NCBI GenBank assembly: GCA_036245525.1
Contig: BTPG01000007.1
Coordinates: 121,620,172 to 121,684,171 of the forward strand
Direction of reading: 5' to 3'
From: Semisulcospira habei
Lineage: Eukaryota > Mollusca > Gastropoda > Semisulcospiridae
DNA length: 64,000 bases
The translations under genes and the position numbers were made by a program. Of the stretch, positions 1 to 10,451 are shown in pieces (positions within the stretch are counted from its first letter, which is position 1; each line of letters begins with the position of its first letter). A model generated the notes under the pieces. That model made no database searches. It saw only the letters and a list, made by a program, of their open reading frames with translations, and had not been told where the DNA came from.

Positions 1-135
1 AAAACCGTTCAAGAAGCGTGGATACAAACTGGTCTCAGCAAGAAGCATAGATCCTCATGAGCCCCCGCAGTCGCGGGGGCTCATGAGGATCTATGCCTCT
101 TGCAGTTGGATCGTGTTCACCTTTTGTCCGCAGTG
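1..135 (-). mobile_element. palindromic MITE, family D (D1, cut by window edge)
   Basis: AAGCATAGATCCTCATGAGC and its complement surround the GC-rich tip GCCCCCGCAGTCGCGGGGGC. It is the inverse of D2. Confidence 0.75.
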
Positions 136-469
136 ACAGACACTGTGTGAGAAATATGCATTTTTGCACATATTGTACATTGTCTCTAGGACTTTCGTAG
201 CGTAATAAATATGCATGAGCAGCTCTTCTGAGTTACTCCGAGGTTGACTCAGAACTTGACCGTTTAGACCGTATTCGATGGATTGTTTAATCGTCAAAAA
301 AAAAAAAAAAAAATCCAAAGTCCAAAGTCAACATATTTTATTTCCTTTAGCCCCTATCGGATACGAATGCAGGATATCGATTACAAGTTTTATCCACACC
401 CTGTAACACAAACACTCTGTTTCAAGTGATCCCTACTAATATGCGAATCAGAGTAAAAGAAAACTGCCA

Positions 470-668
470 TTAACCCATCGACTGCCGATCAAAAATGAAC
501 ACGATCCACCTGTAAGAGACATAGATCCTCATAAGCCCCCGCGACTGCGGGGGCTCATGATGATCTATGCCTCTTGCTGAGACCAATTTGTATCCATGTT
601 TCTTGGACGGTTTTGGCTTTCAGATTTCAGAAACAAAAATGTAAGTACAGTGGCAAGGAAGGGGTTAA
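470..668 (+). mobile_element. palindromic MITE, family D (D2)
   Basis: TTAACCCATCGACTGCCG at the left and AAGGAAGGGGTTAA at the right. The GC-rich hairpin is in the middle. With D1 it forms a widely spaced inverted pair. Confidence 0.8.
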
Positions 669-731
669 GGCCGCTAAGATCAAGTCTGCCCTGTGAAAGT
701 AAAACGCAGCGAGTCCATTTTTGAGAGGAGC

Positions 732-735
<4 letters not shown>

Positions 736-791
<56 letters not shown>

Positions 792-793
792 GG
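736..793 (+). repeat. T run followed by G run
   Basis: About 35 T are followed by 23 G in intron 9 of the gamma-glutamyltransferase gene, beyond its last exon in the window. Run lengths may be unreliable. Confidence 0.85.
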
Positions 794-982
794 AAGGTAC
801 CAATGAAAATCTCGCGTACCCAAAATTAAATTTAGCGTATCTGGATTTGACAGGGCAGATCTTGAGCTGGCCGCAGCTGGTCTTATTCACCAACAGGCAT
901 AAACCTCATGAGCTTCTGTTCACACATATCTCTGGCGAATGTGCCCAAGTTTAGGCGTACAGCCGAAAATGCTTAATTGTAC

Positions 983-1119
983 CTCTGAGATGTTCAAGAA
1001 ACGAGCGTCGCCGAGTTCCGAGCGTTTGGCGTAGGCGAACTTCATGGCCTCCACAATACGGTGATGGGTCAAGATGGACTTGTCCGTGCTGGATATGCTG
1101 TCAGGGCTAAACCGGTAAC
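983..1119 (-). CDS. gamma-glutamyltransferase exon 9 (last one in window)
   Basis: The acceptor is TTAACAG and the donor GAG|GTACAA. The exon encodes [10 protein letters not shown], then [20 protein letters not shown]. It ends in phase 0. The next exon, which should carry the Thr nucleophile, was not found in bases 1-980. Confidence 0.92.
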
Positions 1120-4100
1120 CTGTTAAGCGTTCTCATTGTATATTAAGCCTTTGGCTGTCGGCAGCGGTTTTTGTCGCGATGATTCCTGTAGGAATCATCG
1201 CGACAAAGACCAACACCGACAGCCAAAGGGTTAAATCATTCGAGACGTAGCGCATACGGATACGCGGCTATATACCGCGTATCCGGATGCGGCACGTCTC
1301 GAATGCACTAACCCATTCAGTTCAGAGGTTGTCTGTCTCTTGATGAAAGTTTACGATGACCTCATATTACTGCATTCTGACTGACGTCATTGTCATTTGT
1401 AAACCCGTCGAGTTTAGCAGCTGGCGATGACTGTGGTCAGTCATAATGAAGTTTACTGCAGCGGAAATCACACTTTCGGGACTTATTCGTGGCACTTTCT
1501 GTGTCTCTTCTCATCGGAGAGTTCCAGAGATAACTCTTTGCCGCAGCTGGTTGGAACGACCCGCATAACACGCACGCACATGCACGCACGCACACACACT
1601 GACACTTCACGATTTCACACTTCAAAAACTCTTGGAATGCAAAATAATGAATACCGTCCAACAAATGAAATGTGACGTCATTGGAATCATCGGAAACACT
1701 AAAGTGTTTCCGATGATTCCAATGATGTCACATTCCTTTTGCTCGTCAGTATATCACTGCAAGCTACTTTTACTAACCGGACAGTATATTCAGGATGTAC
1801 TCCATAATTACGCCACTGCCCGGCGGTGCCATGGAATACACAGTGAGGTCAGGTGACGTCATGTTGAAGGTCACGGGGTCTGAAAGGTCAATCTCGTAGT
1901 TCTCGAGATCTTCGCGTTTAATAATGCCTCCTGGAAGTATGAACAGTATAAGCGAAATCACCTGAACCCATGTAGCCCCAAGGCCATATTTCCTAAAGTT
2001 TGGAGACGTCACTTAATGATAATGTACCAGATGCAGGAGATGGACTGACCATGATAATTCAAGAGTAGTGCCAGATTAGCTTGGCGCCTTCAGGCGCCAA
2101 GCTCATCTGGCACTACCCTTGAATTATCATTGTTCAACTAACCTCTGCTGTAGGGCGTTGGGACTAAATGTGTTAATATCAATAACACTTGTAGGAACGA
2201 GGGTTTTTTTTTTTGTTTCTTTTAAACCCATTTAACCCCAAAGCCACATTTCTCAAGGATGGAAATGATCGTCTTATTCTATACCTGCGTATTTCTCTGT
2301 GGGCTGGCGATTGGGTGCCTGATAGGCGGGGGCAGGGGATCTAACTGTTGTCTGTCCAGCGCTGTGATTCCCCTTGGTTTGCATACACATTTCTCAAATT
2401 TTGTAGGTGTCATTTAAAGTCCATGTACTAGTTGCAGGAGATGGTTCGACCATGATGACGCCAATCTAATCTGGCACTACCCTAGGATTATCATGGTCGA
2501 TCCATCTCCTGCTGTACTACGTCGGGTAGAGTTGTCGTCTAAAAGCAACGTATTCGATGGTGGTGGTGGTGGTTGGGGGGAGGGGGGTGAGGCGGGAATC
2601 ACATTAGTACATGTACATGTATTAGAAATTCGTCGTTTACTACATTCACTATGGACGCGAGAGGGATAGTTTAACACATTCTACCCCAGGACTAAAATCC
2701 CTATTTTTTCTTAATTGCCCTCCGAAGGACTGTGTTACAAATTCTAGAGTAAGATTGAGCGTGATAGTTCAAGGGTGGTGCCAGAATAGCTTGGCGCCTA
2801 TGGTGTGTCTGGGCTGAATGAGTTAACTGTGTGCTGGTCTATGATTTGGACCTGACGGTTTTAGTCCAAATTCACAAATTAGCGCACGTGCTTTCTTACC
2901 AGCCCCCTGAATTTCCGCCACAATATCGTCAGTGAGAGTTCCGTTGTAGAAGGCGTCTGCTCCCTTCTTCGCTATCACCTCTAGGGTGGCGCCGAGCTTG
3001 TGGCGGTAAATCACAGATCCTACAGGCTTCACCTCTCCTTGTGAATCAAATAAAAAGCTGCACACATGGATTGGCATAAATCATTTATACAGAAGACAGA
3101 CGAACGTTTACTTGGATTGAAAAAGCATAGGCCTACACACGCACAATTCATACGTAAATACAGGCACCCATGACCAATTTAATCACGCATGCACACACAT
3201 TCGCGTTCATGCACGCATGCACACACACGTACGCACACAAATACACTCAAACACATCACCATCATCGTTCATCATATGTGACCGTAAGCTACCCGTACTT
3301 ATGACGCAGGATGTATGCAATATGAAACTAATTTTTTTCCAGTCATATAGCAACAATGGTTTGTTAAGAAATCGGACGAACCACCTTAATGGCGATATGT
3401 TTTCCTGTGAAAAGAAAGGTTTCTATTGTTTAACACATTCGAGACGTGCCGCATCCGGATACGCGGCTCTATGCCGCGTATCCGGATGCGGCACGTCTCG
3501 AATGAGTTAACTCTCTTTCATCAAGTCACTTTTACCAAATGCCATCTACTCTTCAGTCTCACTTGAACTCTGGGTCTTTGCTGATAATGGATTTCCTCGC
3601 TACGGCCGCGCCACGCAGAGACGTTGGAAGTTCTGCGCCTTTTATGCACAGGTCTATCGCGGGCTGTAACAGCAAAGGCCAGGCCACTGTTCCGTAATTT
3701 TTGTGTAGGTGCCACAGACCTTTCAGCTCTCCTGGCACGCCTATGGCCTTTCCACCTGATGAAGAAAAGCAAACTTCTGAATAGCGGCAACAGAAGCTGT
3801 AAAAAGCGGTCAGTATGCACATGACAAAGCAGAAGGAAGGCAATCGCTGAGGGAAATCACAGTGCTGGACAAGCAAGCAGTTTCCATAGCAAAGGAGTCA
3901 GGGAATCTAACTGTTTGTACAGAGCTGAGTGACTTCACGTAGTCGGTATGCAAGGGTGTGGATGCGAACGCCAATGACAGATGGCTGCATTACCAAATGT
4001 CAATTTTTCAGTCCATGCAAGGGGGTTCAATTATACGTATATGTATCGACGTACCTCAGGCAAGAGTAACCTACGGAAGCAACTGGCCCCTGGATTGTTA

Positions 4101-5398
4101 GAGATGTCCAGGGCTTCGTTCTCATGGCCTGTCGTCCTTTCATAGGTCCAAGACATATCGACGTCTTTAGTCGTAGAATGTCGCGTAACTCGATTTGAAT
4201 TCTAAACTAATTTTCAGACGTTTCAACATGCCACTTGCCAAAAGGAATGTTTTTAAGAAGTCTTTTATTCCAACTGCTGTCTCGATTTTGAACTCTCGTT
4301 TATAACGCCGCGATAAGTATGATCTACTTAACATTACCTCCCGTGACAGATTGCTTGTGATAGATTGCTGCAAAGATAATTTTTCATGATATGTTCTTGT
4401 AGCGTTTGTTAATGTCTTATATTGTTGTTTCATGACGAGCCGAAAGGCAAATTTCTGTCGTGCCTTGACTCGAACAGACAATAAAGTTGTATTGTATTGT
4501 ATTGTATTGTATTGTATTGTATTGTATTGTATTGTATTGTAACCCTTTGGTTATGGGTAGCGCGTTCTGTCGCGATGATTCTTGCAGGAATCATCCCAAC
4601 AAAACACGTTACTCACGGCCAGAGGGTTAAACGTGTTACGCCAAAATTCTAAATCGACGTAGATATGTTGCTGTGTTGAACAGTTTGCTTTGTAAATTTT
4701 AACCCATTCAGCCCTGACGCCTTACAGCAAGAGATGGGTCGACCATAATAATTCAAGGGCAGTGCCAGATTCGCTTGGCGCCTATCGGCGCCAAGCGAAT
4801 AAGGCACTGTCCTTGAATTATCATGGTCGATCCATCTCCTGCAACTGGTGCATAGTCATTAGATGACGCCTCCAAAATTTGGAAAATACGGCCGTCGGGC
4901 TGAATGAGTTAAAACTTAAAGTACCATTCCGCATAAATCTGAAGACAGACACGTTTTTGCACCATTTGTGTTTGTTATGTCTTGTCGACACACCTAACAA
5001 ACTTAAACAGCAGTTTGGACAGGCAGCAACAGCACATGTGTAATCGCACTTATTAATTCTGTGCAGCCGTTAGCGTTTCAAACTATTTTTAGCTGTTTCT
5101 CGTACTGATAGCACTGTATATATAGAACGGAGTTGAGTCGTTGTCAGGTTACTTGATATTAAGACGACGTGTGCTGAACTGGATTCTCCTGTGTCTAAAT
5201 AAACCAGAACTAGACCTGTGTGTAGCGTTTCGTAACCGTTCGTCCCATAAGTGTATCTTTGAACAGTTACGACGGTAGTGGGCCTTAACACTTACCCAAG
5301 GTAGACAACTCCGGGTTGGCAACAAACATATCTTCGGTTGCGTTGCCTGGGGCTTTCTCTCTAGCGTTTATCGCTATCGTCCGTCCCTCCTTTCTGAA

Positions 5399-5450
<52 letters not shown>

Positions 5451-7131
5451 GTTTTTAGATACCAGCCAATATGTGCTTGTGAAAGGAATTAACCCACTGC
5501 GTGTCGGTAGCGGGTTTTGTCGCGATGATTCCTACAAAAACTGCTACCGGCACGCAAAGGGGTTAACTCATTCAGCCCCACGACAGTATTTCCCAAATTT
5601 TGGAGGCGTCATCTGACGGCTATGCACCAGTTGCAGGAGATGGATCGACCATGATAATTTAAGGGTAGTGCCAGATTAGCTTGGCGCCGACAGGCGCCAA
5701 GCTAATCTTGCACTGCCCTTGAATTATCGTGGTCGACCCATCTCCTGCTGCAAGGCTTCGGGGCTGAATGGGTTAAGATAGTTTCAACTAAAGAACTACT
5801 GACAAGAACTTTGCAACGATTTCTAACATGCCAGTGAAAGATTAGGCGAAATACCCAATGACTTATGAATCTTGACGTAGAAAAATGAGTACTGAATGCA
5901 GTTAAAGAGGAGACATTGTACTGAATCTGCATAACTTTTAAGGGCGTGCATTTTGCGGGGATATCGGCCCGGTTACAATAGAATTCTTACTTGTTGTAGT
6001 AGACAAAGAAAGCGCCTCCCCCAATTCCCATACTGTGCGCGTTCATGATGCCATCACAAAACAGCGTAGCAACCGCCGCGTCCACTGCGTTACCGTGGTG
6101 ACGGGCCATGACCTCTCTGGAAAAATAGAGAATGTCATATGATGGGGCTGTCATAAGAGATGAAGTGGACAGGGTCTATAATATATTAATCCCTCCAGTG
6201 CCGCAATGCAAGTAGCACCATTCAAATGCAAGAGACATACCGGCGAGATGTTGATGAACGCCCACACATGTGGACCCAGCGAAACTGTTTACAGACTAGA
6301 CTAAATGAAATCTGATTCATCAGTGTTCATCGATGTCACAATTAATCAAGGTCCAGTTACATGAGTGAGCTGTAATCTTTACGCAAGCCACTGAGTGGCT
6401 TGCGCAGGATTTAAGCTGGCTCGTGCACCTGAGGACAGGTCCAGAATTGTATTGTCGCTTACCCCTTCCCTGCCAGTGGTGGCAGATTGTGTCTGAAATC
6501 TTTGCCATTCCAGCGTCAATGAACCCAGGAACATGGATACAAACTGGACTTAGCAAGGTGACATAGAGCCTCATACGCCCCCGCACCTGCGGGGGCTCAT
6601 GAGGATCTATGTCTCTTGCACTTAGATCGTGCGAACCCTTTTCTGCCAGTGTTCGCACACTGTGTTTCTTAAATCTTTGATATTTCAACGCCGATAAACC
6701 CATTCAATCTCAGGAATATAGATACGAATTGGGCTCAGCAAGAGACATGGATCCTCATGAGCCCCGCACTTGCGAGGGCTCATGGGGATCTATGTCTCTT
6801 GTATTTGGATCGTGTGAACGTTTTCTGGGCAGCCAAAGGGTCAAATTGGAACATTTTTTTCCCGGAAAGTATAAATTTTTAGTAATGTTCGCCACCAACA
6901 GCGTCAGGGTGACTCAGTACTCACGTTCCAATTTTGGAGCAGACAGCGGCGTCAGAAGCGACTGTGGCAAATCGGTATGCGCCATGGCCAGATCTGTACG
7001 GGGATTCTGTACTGGTGGGCACACTGGTAGTGGTAGATGCTTTGAAGATAAAAGTGATAATCAATCGATCGATCGATCGATCGATCGATCGATCGATCGA
7101 TCGATCGATCGATCGATCGATCGATCGATCG

Positions 7132-7164
<33 letters not shown>

Positions 7165-7204
7165 CAATCAATCAATCAATCAGTCAGTCAGTCAGTCAGT
7201 CAGT

Positions 7205-7247
<43 letters not shown>

Positions 7248-8662
7248 TCCGTCCACCCACCTCCCGATCATGCTTGCATTCATTCGTTCGTCCGTTTTTC
7301 CGTTCGTTAGTTCGTTCGTCTGTACGTCCGTCCGACCACTCACTCACTCACTCACTCACTCACTCACTCACACACTCACTCACCTATCTCTCCGTCCGTC
7401 CTTTCTACCGTCCGTCCGTCCGTTCGTTCGTTCGTTCTTTCGTCCGTTCGTTCGTTTGTTCGTTCGTTTGTTCGTTCGTTCATTCATTCACAACCCATAC
7501 GTCCACACATCCACACACAATCCATCCACAAAATTTGGGATAAATAAGGAACACACACAACAACAACAGAGTCCGAAATAGCTCAGGCGGTTAAGCGTCG
7601 GAGCAGGAGAGCGAAGGGAATCGCCGGCTCGCAATCCAGGGGGAAAAGACGGGCTTGTTCAATAACATATCCATTGAAAGGTCCTGGTAAATCAAAGTGG
7701 CACAGTTGGAGTGCGCCTGAGTTGATCAGTGTTCATGTCGTACTTCATAGGCAATAGATTTCTCTGTCTCCCATAACCCGCCCGTCAGGGCCGTCCATTA
7801 TCACTTCGGTGCCGTGGACGTTAAACCCCGAACTAACCAACCAACACACAACAACCGACAAAATACAGAAACTCGTTACGGTACCAGTATTGGTGCCAGA
7901 TTGCCCATCCTTCTCGACGATGACAGTGTCGCCCTTATTGGACCGCAGCCCGATGGCCAGACCAATCGCAAGGCCGATAGCAATGATGACAGCACCACCT
8001 AGCACGGCCAAGATTGTCCCGCGTTTGCTGGACCTGAAATCATAGACAATGCAAATATCAAAAGCATAAATATTGCATCCCGTGTTCTACCGTTGGACTT
8101 TTGAAAGAAAGACACTAAGCTGAATCCGTAGTAGGGCTGCCATGAGCTGTCCACCCCACCTCGCAGCCTTTAACCCATTCACTGCCGAGAAAAAATGTGA
8201 ACACCCCCCCCCCCCAATGCAACTGCGGGGGCTCATGAGGATCTATACCTCTTGCTTCAACAATTATGTATTCATATTCTTTTCCTAGCTGGGGATCTTT
8301 GACGTTGATTTTGCAATGAATTCAAAAACACAATATACGTCTATTGGCGGTGACGGGGTTAAGACAGCACGACAGCCAGGCTAAAGCGAAACTGTCGTCT
8401 GCTTTATTTTATTTTTGGTGACTGAGTGGATTCATGTCTAGACATTCTCAAACTGCTCTCGGTGGAGGACGGATTCTCGCTCTCGGTGACCACGAAACAA
8501 ACAGTTTGACAATGGGAGTCGCTCGATCTGTCTAGGAATAATAGTATACGAACACTCCACCTCTGTGCTATGGTAGACTTATAATGAAACTCAAGTGAAC
8601 AATTAATCAAGTCGTACATACCTTCTAGGTTTATCGTCATCGCCTTCACTCCGGTCTTTCAT
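983..8662 (-). CDS. gamma-glutamyltransferase, 5' part of gene (9 exons)
   Basis: Gamma-glutamyltransferase is a membrane-anchored ectoenzyme that cleaves the gamma-glutamyl bond of glutathione and transfers the glutamyl group. Nine exons were found on the minus strand: 8622-8662, 7885-8033, 6925-7039, 5991-6116, 5296-5393, 3563-3755, 2900-3057, 1778-1930 and 983-1119. Every junction has GT-AG and the codon phases agree, giving 1170 nt or 390 codons. The order is a short charged cytoplasmic tail, a TM helix rich in Gly/Ile/Ala/Leu, then the family motifs [55 protein letters not shown] and [12 protein letters not shown]. The Arg of INAREKAP corresponds to the substrate-carboxylate Arg of the family. 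Vertebrate enzymes are about 570 residues, so roughly the last third, including the catalytic Thr of the small subunit, lies left of the window. No exon is disrupted, so the gene is probably functional. The paralog (GGT1 or GGT5 type) cannot be decided. Confidence 0.95.
1143..1234. mobile_element. palindromic MITE, family E (E1)
   Basis: TTAAGCCTTTGGCTGTCGGC and ACAGCCAAAGGGTTAA flank a hairpin around CGATGATTCCTGTAGG. The right TTAA is shared with F1. Confidence 0.85.
1231..1311. mobile_element. palindromic MITE, family F (F1)
   Basis: TTAAATCATTCGAGACG and CACGTCTCGAATGCACTAA flank a hairpin around CGCGGCTATATACCGCG. Confidence 0.82.
1667..1735. repeat. 69-bp palindrome
   Basis: GTCATTGGAATCATCGGAAA and TTTCCGATGATTCCAATGA form near-perfect arms with a 2-base centre. 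It lies close to the donor of gamma-glutamyltransferase exon 8, in intron 8. Confidence 0.85.
1778..1930 (-). CDS. gamma-glutamyltransferase exon 8
   Basis: The acceptor is CTTCCAG and the donor CCG|GTTAGT. The exon encodes [19 protein letters not shown] and ends with [19 protein letters not shown], matching the Gly-Ile-(I/V) ... NILKG block before the autocleavage domain. Confidence 0.95.
1963..2176. mobile_element. palindromic MITE, family B (B1)
   Basis: The left end is decayed (TGAACCCATGTAGCCCC) and the right end is GTTAAT. The hairpin core TAGTGCCAGATTAGCTTGGC and its complement are intact. It lies in intron 7 of the gamma-glutamyltransferase gene, next to exon 8. Confidence 0.7.
2386..2530. 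mobile_element. palindromic MITE, family B (B2, damaged)
   Basis: ATTTTGTAGGTGTCATTTAA, GTTGCAGGAGATGG and ATCATGGTCGATCCATCTCC mark family B. The apex of the hairpin is deleted. It may begin at TTTAACCCC near 2233. Confidence 0.55.
2671..2826. mobile_element. palindromic MITE, family A (A10, right arm deleted)
   Basis: TTAA at both ends with ACACATTCTACCCCAGGAC at the left. The left arm runs to AATAGCTTGGCGCC, then jumps to the right terminus. Confidence 0.7.
2900..3057 (-). CDS. gamma-glutamyltransferase exon 7
   Basis: The acceptor is GTGCAG and the donor GCTG|GTAAGA. The exon encodes [14 protein letters not shown], then [20 protein letters not shown] and the NGTLTDDIV segment typical of the large subunit. 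NGT is a possible N-glycosylation site. Confidence 0.95.
3430..3510. mobile_element. palindromic MITE, family F (F2)
   Basis: An 81-bp near-perfect palindrome from TTAACACATTCGAGACGTGC to CACGTCTCGAATGAGTTAA, in intron 6 of the gamma-glutamyltransferase gene. Confidence 0.9.
3563..3755 (-). CDS. gamma-glutamyltransferase exon 6
   Basis: The acceptor is CATCAG and the donor AA|GTGAGA. The exon encodes [18 protein letters not shown], then a [12 protein letters not shown] helix. VPGE-(I/L)-(R/K)-G is a family signature. Confidence 0.95.
4483..4541 (+). repeat. (TTGTA)n microsatellite
   Basis: About eleven units of the pentamer end exactly at MITE E2. Confidence 0.9.
4539..4630. mobile_element. 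palindromic MITE, family E (E2)
   Basis: AACCCTTTGGTTATGGGTAG and GGCCAGAGGGTTAA flank the hairpin GATTCTTGCAGGAATC. It abuts a (TTGTA)n tract. Confidence 0.78.
4699..4912. mobile_element. palindromic MITE, family B (B3)
   Basis: A full copy between two TTAA sites. The arms hold CAGCAAGAGATGGGTCGACC and the core GCCAGATTCGCTTGGCGCC with complement. Confidence 0.85.
5296..5393 (-). CDS. gamma-glutamyltransferase exon 5
   Basis: The acceptor is TTTTCAG and the donor TTGG|GTAAGT. The exon encodes [19 protein letters not shown] and a short loop. The Arg in INAREKAP aligns with the conserved gamma-glutamyl carboxylate-binding Arg of the family. Confidence 0.95.
5397..5450 (+). repeat. (AAT)n microsatellite
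   Basis: About 18 units begin 4 bp from gamma-glutamyltransferase exon 5, just upstream of its splice acceptor on the minus strand. Confidence 0.9.
5489..5566. mobile_element. palindromic MITE, family E (E3)
   Basis: TTAACCCACTGCGTGTCGGT at the left and GGCACGCAAAGGGGTTAA at the right. One side of the hairpin is partly lost. Confidence 0.78.
5563..5775. mobile_element. palindromic MITE, family B (B4)
   Basis: A full copy. Its left TTAA (5563-5566) is also the right TTAA of E3, so the two elements share one target site. Confidence 0.85.
5991..6116 (-). CDS. gamma-glutamyltransferase exon 4
   Basis: The acceptor is TTTTTCCAG and the donor AA|GTAAGA. The exon encodes [16 protein letters not shown] followed by a Cys-Asp-Gly segment and [15 protein letters not shown], the most recognisable signature of the large subunit. 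Confidence 0.95.
6515..6660 (-). mobile_element. palindromic MITE, family D (D3)
   Basis: A hairpin with GCCCCCGCACCTGCGGGGGC and GGATCTATGTCTCTTGCAC. Termini are decayed. It lies in intron 3 of the gamma-glutamyltransferase gene. Confidence 0.65.
6698..6852 (-). mobile_element. palindromic MITE, family D (D4)
   Basis: A second copy next to D3 with AAGAGACATGGATCCTCATG and its complement. Termini are decayed (CCCATTCAATCTC, AAGGGTCAAA). Confidence 0.65.
6925..7039 (-). CDS. gamma-glutamyltransferase exon 3
   Basis: The exon follows the acceptor CTTCAAAG, which lies about 20 bp from a long GATC tetranucleotide tract. It encodes a Ser/Thr-rich stalk, then [17 protein letters not shown], the start of the catalytic ectodomain. 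The donor is a consensus GTGAGT. Confidence 0.9.
7062..7490. repeat. tetranucleotide mosaic microsatellite
   Basis: Successive blocks of (GATC), (AATC), (AGTC) and (AGGC), then after a spacer (CACT), (CGTC) and (TTCG) follow one another. Adjacent blocks mostly differ by one base per unit. It ends about 20 bp before gamma-glutamyltransferase exon 3. Confidence 0.9.
7568..7843 (+). mobile_element. tRNA-derived SINE, type 1, head deleted
   Basis: The sequence matches the SINE at 36335-36643 but lacks about 40 bp including the B box. A likely duplication ACACACAACAAC flanks it (about 7553 and 7844-7855). It lies in intron 2 of the gamma-glutamyltransferase gene in antisense orientation, very near exon 2. 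Confidence 0.8.
7885..8033 (-). CDS. gamma-glutamyltransferase exon 2 (membrane anchor)
   Basis: The acceptor is TTTCAG|G. The exon encodes [13 protein letters not shown] followed by a hydrophobic Ile/Gly/Leu/Ala helix and then a hydrophilic stalk. This matches the single signal-anchor of type II gamma-glutamyltransferases. The donor ACTG|GTACCG is weak, but it is the only nearby one whose phase fits exon 3. A truncated SINE begins only about 30 bp into the intron. Confidence 0.85.
8170..8362 (+). mobile_element. palindromic MITE, family D (D5)
   Basis: TTAACCCATTCACTGCCGAG and GGTGACGGGGTTAA at the ends. The left half of the hairpin is replaced by a C-run. It lies in intron 1 of the gamma-glutamyltransferase gene. 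Confidence 0.75.
8622..8662 (-). CDS. gamma-glutamyltransferase exon 1
   Basis: This exon starts at an ATG and encodes [13 protein letters not shown] plus two bases. The donor is AAG|GTATGT. The short acidic and basic stretch fits a cytoplasmic N-terminal tail. The start was chosen because splicing to exon 2 restores the frame just before the membrane anchor. Confidence 0.8.
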
Positions 8663-9431
8663 GTTGTGTTTATCCCGCTGTGTTACCTCTCCGCTTTGAC
8701 GTCAAATTTTTTAGGTTCCGGGTTTACGTTGAAACACGATTACCAATCTCCCTAGAATCATAAAACACACGGCGTAACGGTTGTGCTTGCTTGAGGACAC
8801 TTGTGCCTACTGTACACACTGTCGTTTACTGTAAATCAAAAACAGGAACCAACATGCGTGTGAGCCATACTCTAAACCTACCACAGACGATACAAAAGAG
8901 AAAATTTGAGCTGATTTATTTATTTATTTATTTTTTAAGTGCGGACAACAGTTTAACACATTCGAGTCGTTTCGAATGTGTTAAATTTCAAATTAAACAG
9001 TACTTCTAGTCGAATGACATAGAGACCCTCTTGAAGGTCAGCAGACTGAGGCTTCTTTAGGGGGTTGTTTTCTGCCAGCTCAGTTTGAAAATGTGTCACG
9101 CAAAATGTCTGCGGCTTTAGCCTGATTAGGCACTGCCAAGGACCTATCACCTCACGGCCTCAATCTAGACTAAAGCCCCCATTAGTTTATAATTAGGTGC
9201 ACGTTATGAGCATAAGGCTTCCATCCACCTGTTGAGTGTACTCATTATTTTTTTTTTTTTTTTTTTTTTGCCCGGCTCTGCACTTTTACGGAATACGTAA
9301 CAAGTTTACATTCGTCGGTGAATATATTGGATACGGATGAGTATCAGCCATTACCACTTCAAGGACCTGTCATTTTTGTGTGTCCAAGTCTTAACACAGA
9401 TAACCGTCCCAACACCCATACCCCATCACAC
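8663..9431. other. intergenic, upstream of gamma-glutamyltransferase
   Basis: This stretch should hold the promoter of the minus-strand gene. I see no TATA box or other element I can support. It contains the minimal MITE F4, a TTTA tract (8918-8936) and a T run near 9250. Confidence 0.4.
8953..8984. mobile_element. minimal family F element (F4)
   Basis: TTAACACATTCGAG followed by CGAATGTGTTAA: only the outermost ~14 bp of each arm remain. Confidence 0.65.
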
Positions 9432-9462
9432 CCGCTCCTCTCTCGTTCTCTCTCTCTCTCTC

Positions 9463-9533
<71 letters not shown>
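9432..9533 (+). repeat. (CT)n(CA)n microsatellite
   Basis: A short CT-rich part precedes a long CA run beside the solo LTR. Confidence 0.9.
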
Positions 9534-9535
<2 letters not shown>

Positions 9536-9597
9536 TAGTGCGGCACACAAACTCACCAGGGGCGGATTAGTTACCTCGAGGGGGCGGGGTTTCAAAC

Positions 9598-10451
9598 TGT
9601 TACGTGGTGGAGTTGTAGTCGAAGTATGATAAACACACCAGACACACACGCACGTAGAGTTCTTTTAAATAGACCTCATTCAGCTGCAATCCGTCAACCG
9701 TGGCTTAAGGATGTAGACAATACTGGAGTAACAGTTCCAACAATATTTAATTCAGCGATCCGATATCCACACAATAATGCACTTTCAAATGCACAAACTA
9801 CTGAATACAAAGTCTCTTCTGCTATGTCCATACTACGACTCAAAGTTTCTCATACACAGCGTCTCTCGCAATAAACTGCGTATCTCTACAACTGACAAAG
9901 CAAGACAATGTACTAACGGGCTTTCCCAGCGCCCTCCTATATACACTATCAAAATCTAGAATCTTCTACGGAAATCATGAACTCAAACAACCAGAACGAG
10001 ACGCGCAGCCGAATCTCATTAACATGAATTTTCCAGAAACAATGTATCAGGCTACAAAAACACGGCTGCTCACTTCAACTCTAAATTCTAGCATATAATA
10101 AAGACACATAAAAGTATGGTATCCCTATCTATGATAGCTCAAAAAGGTACGAGAACATTCACCAAACAAAATAAAAGCTGCTCACTACACGCGCACAGGA
10201 AAAGTAGCGAAAATGTTGCGATGTCAACTGACTAACCGACGTGACACTTACGAGGCCACTAGACAGTGCGACCCTTCTACAACGCACCGGACTAAACACA
10301 ACAAAACGAAATCGGCTCTACTCACGAACAAAAAAAAATCTTACTAAAAAGGCACGAAATCATAACCGTGATAGCTCAAGTAAACAACATATCGTTACCT
10401 ACGAATAACACATGTACGCTCTCACAGGAAAACACAACCACAATCGTATCA
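9598..10451 (-). mobile_element. solo LTR, same family, inverted
   Basis: The sequence from TGTTACGTGG to CGTATCA is the reverse complement of the LTR at 50798-51728, with many differences. It is flanked by a perfect 5-bp duplication CAAAC (9593-9597 and 10452-10456). It is more diverged, hence older. Confidence 0.8.

Noticed and set aside
1..700. CRISPR-like spaced repeats
   Set aside because: The repeats are inverted hairpin elements with TTAA ends in a eukaryotic setting, not regularly spaced direct repeats.
5070..5291. 73-codon frame next to gamma-glutamyltransferase exon 5
   Set aside because: It lies in intron 5, shares no family motif and would displace a consensus donor at 5295.
7062..7581. 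Open frames rich in DRSI and SFVR repeats
   Set aside because: They are translations of tetranucleotide microsatellites with no stop codons.
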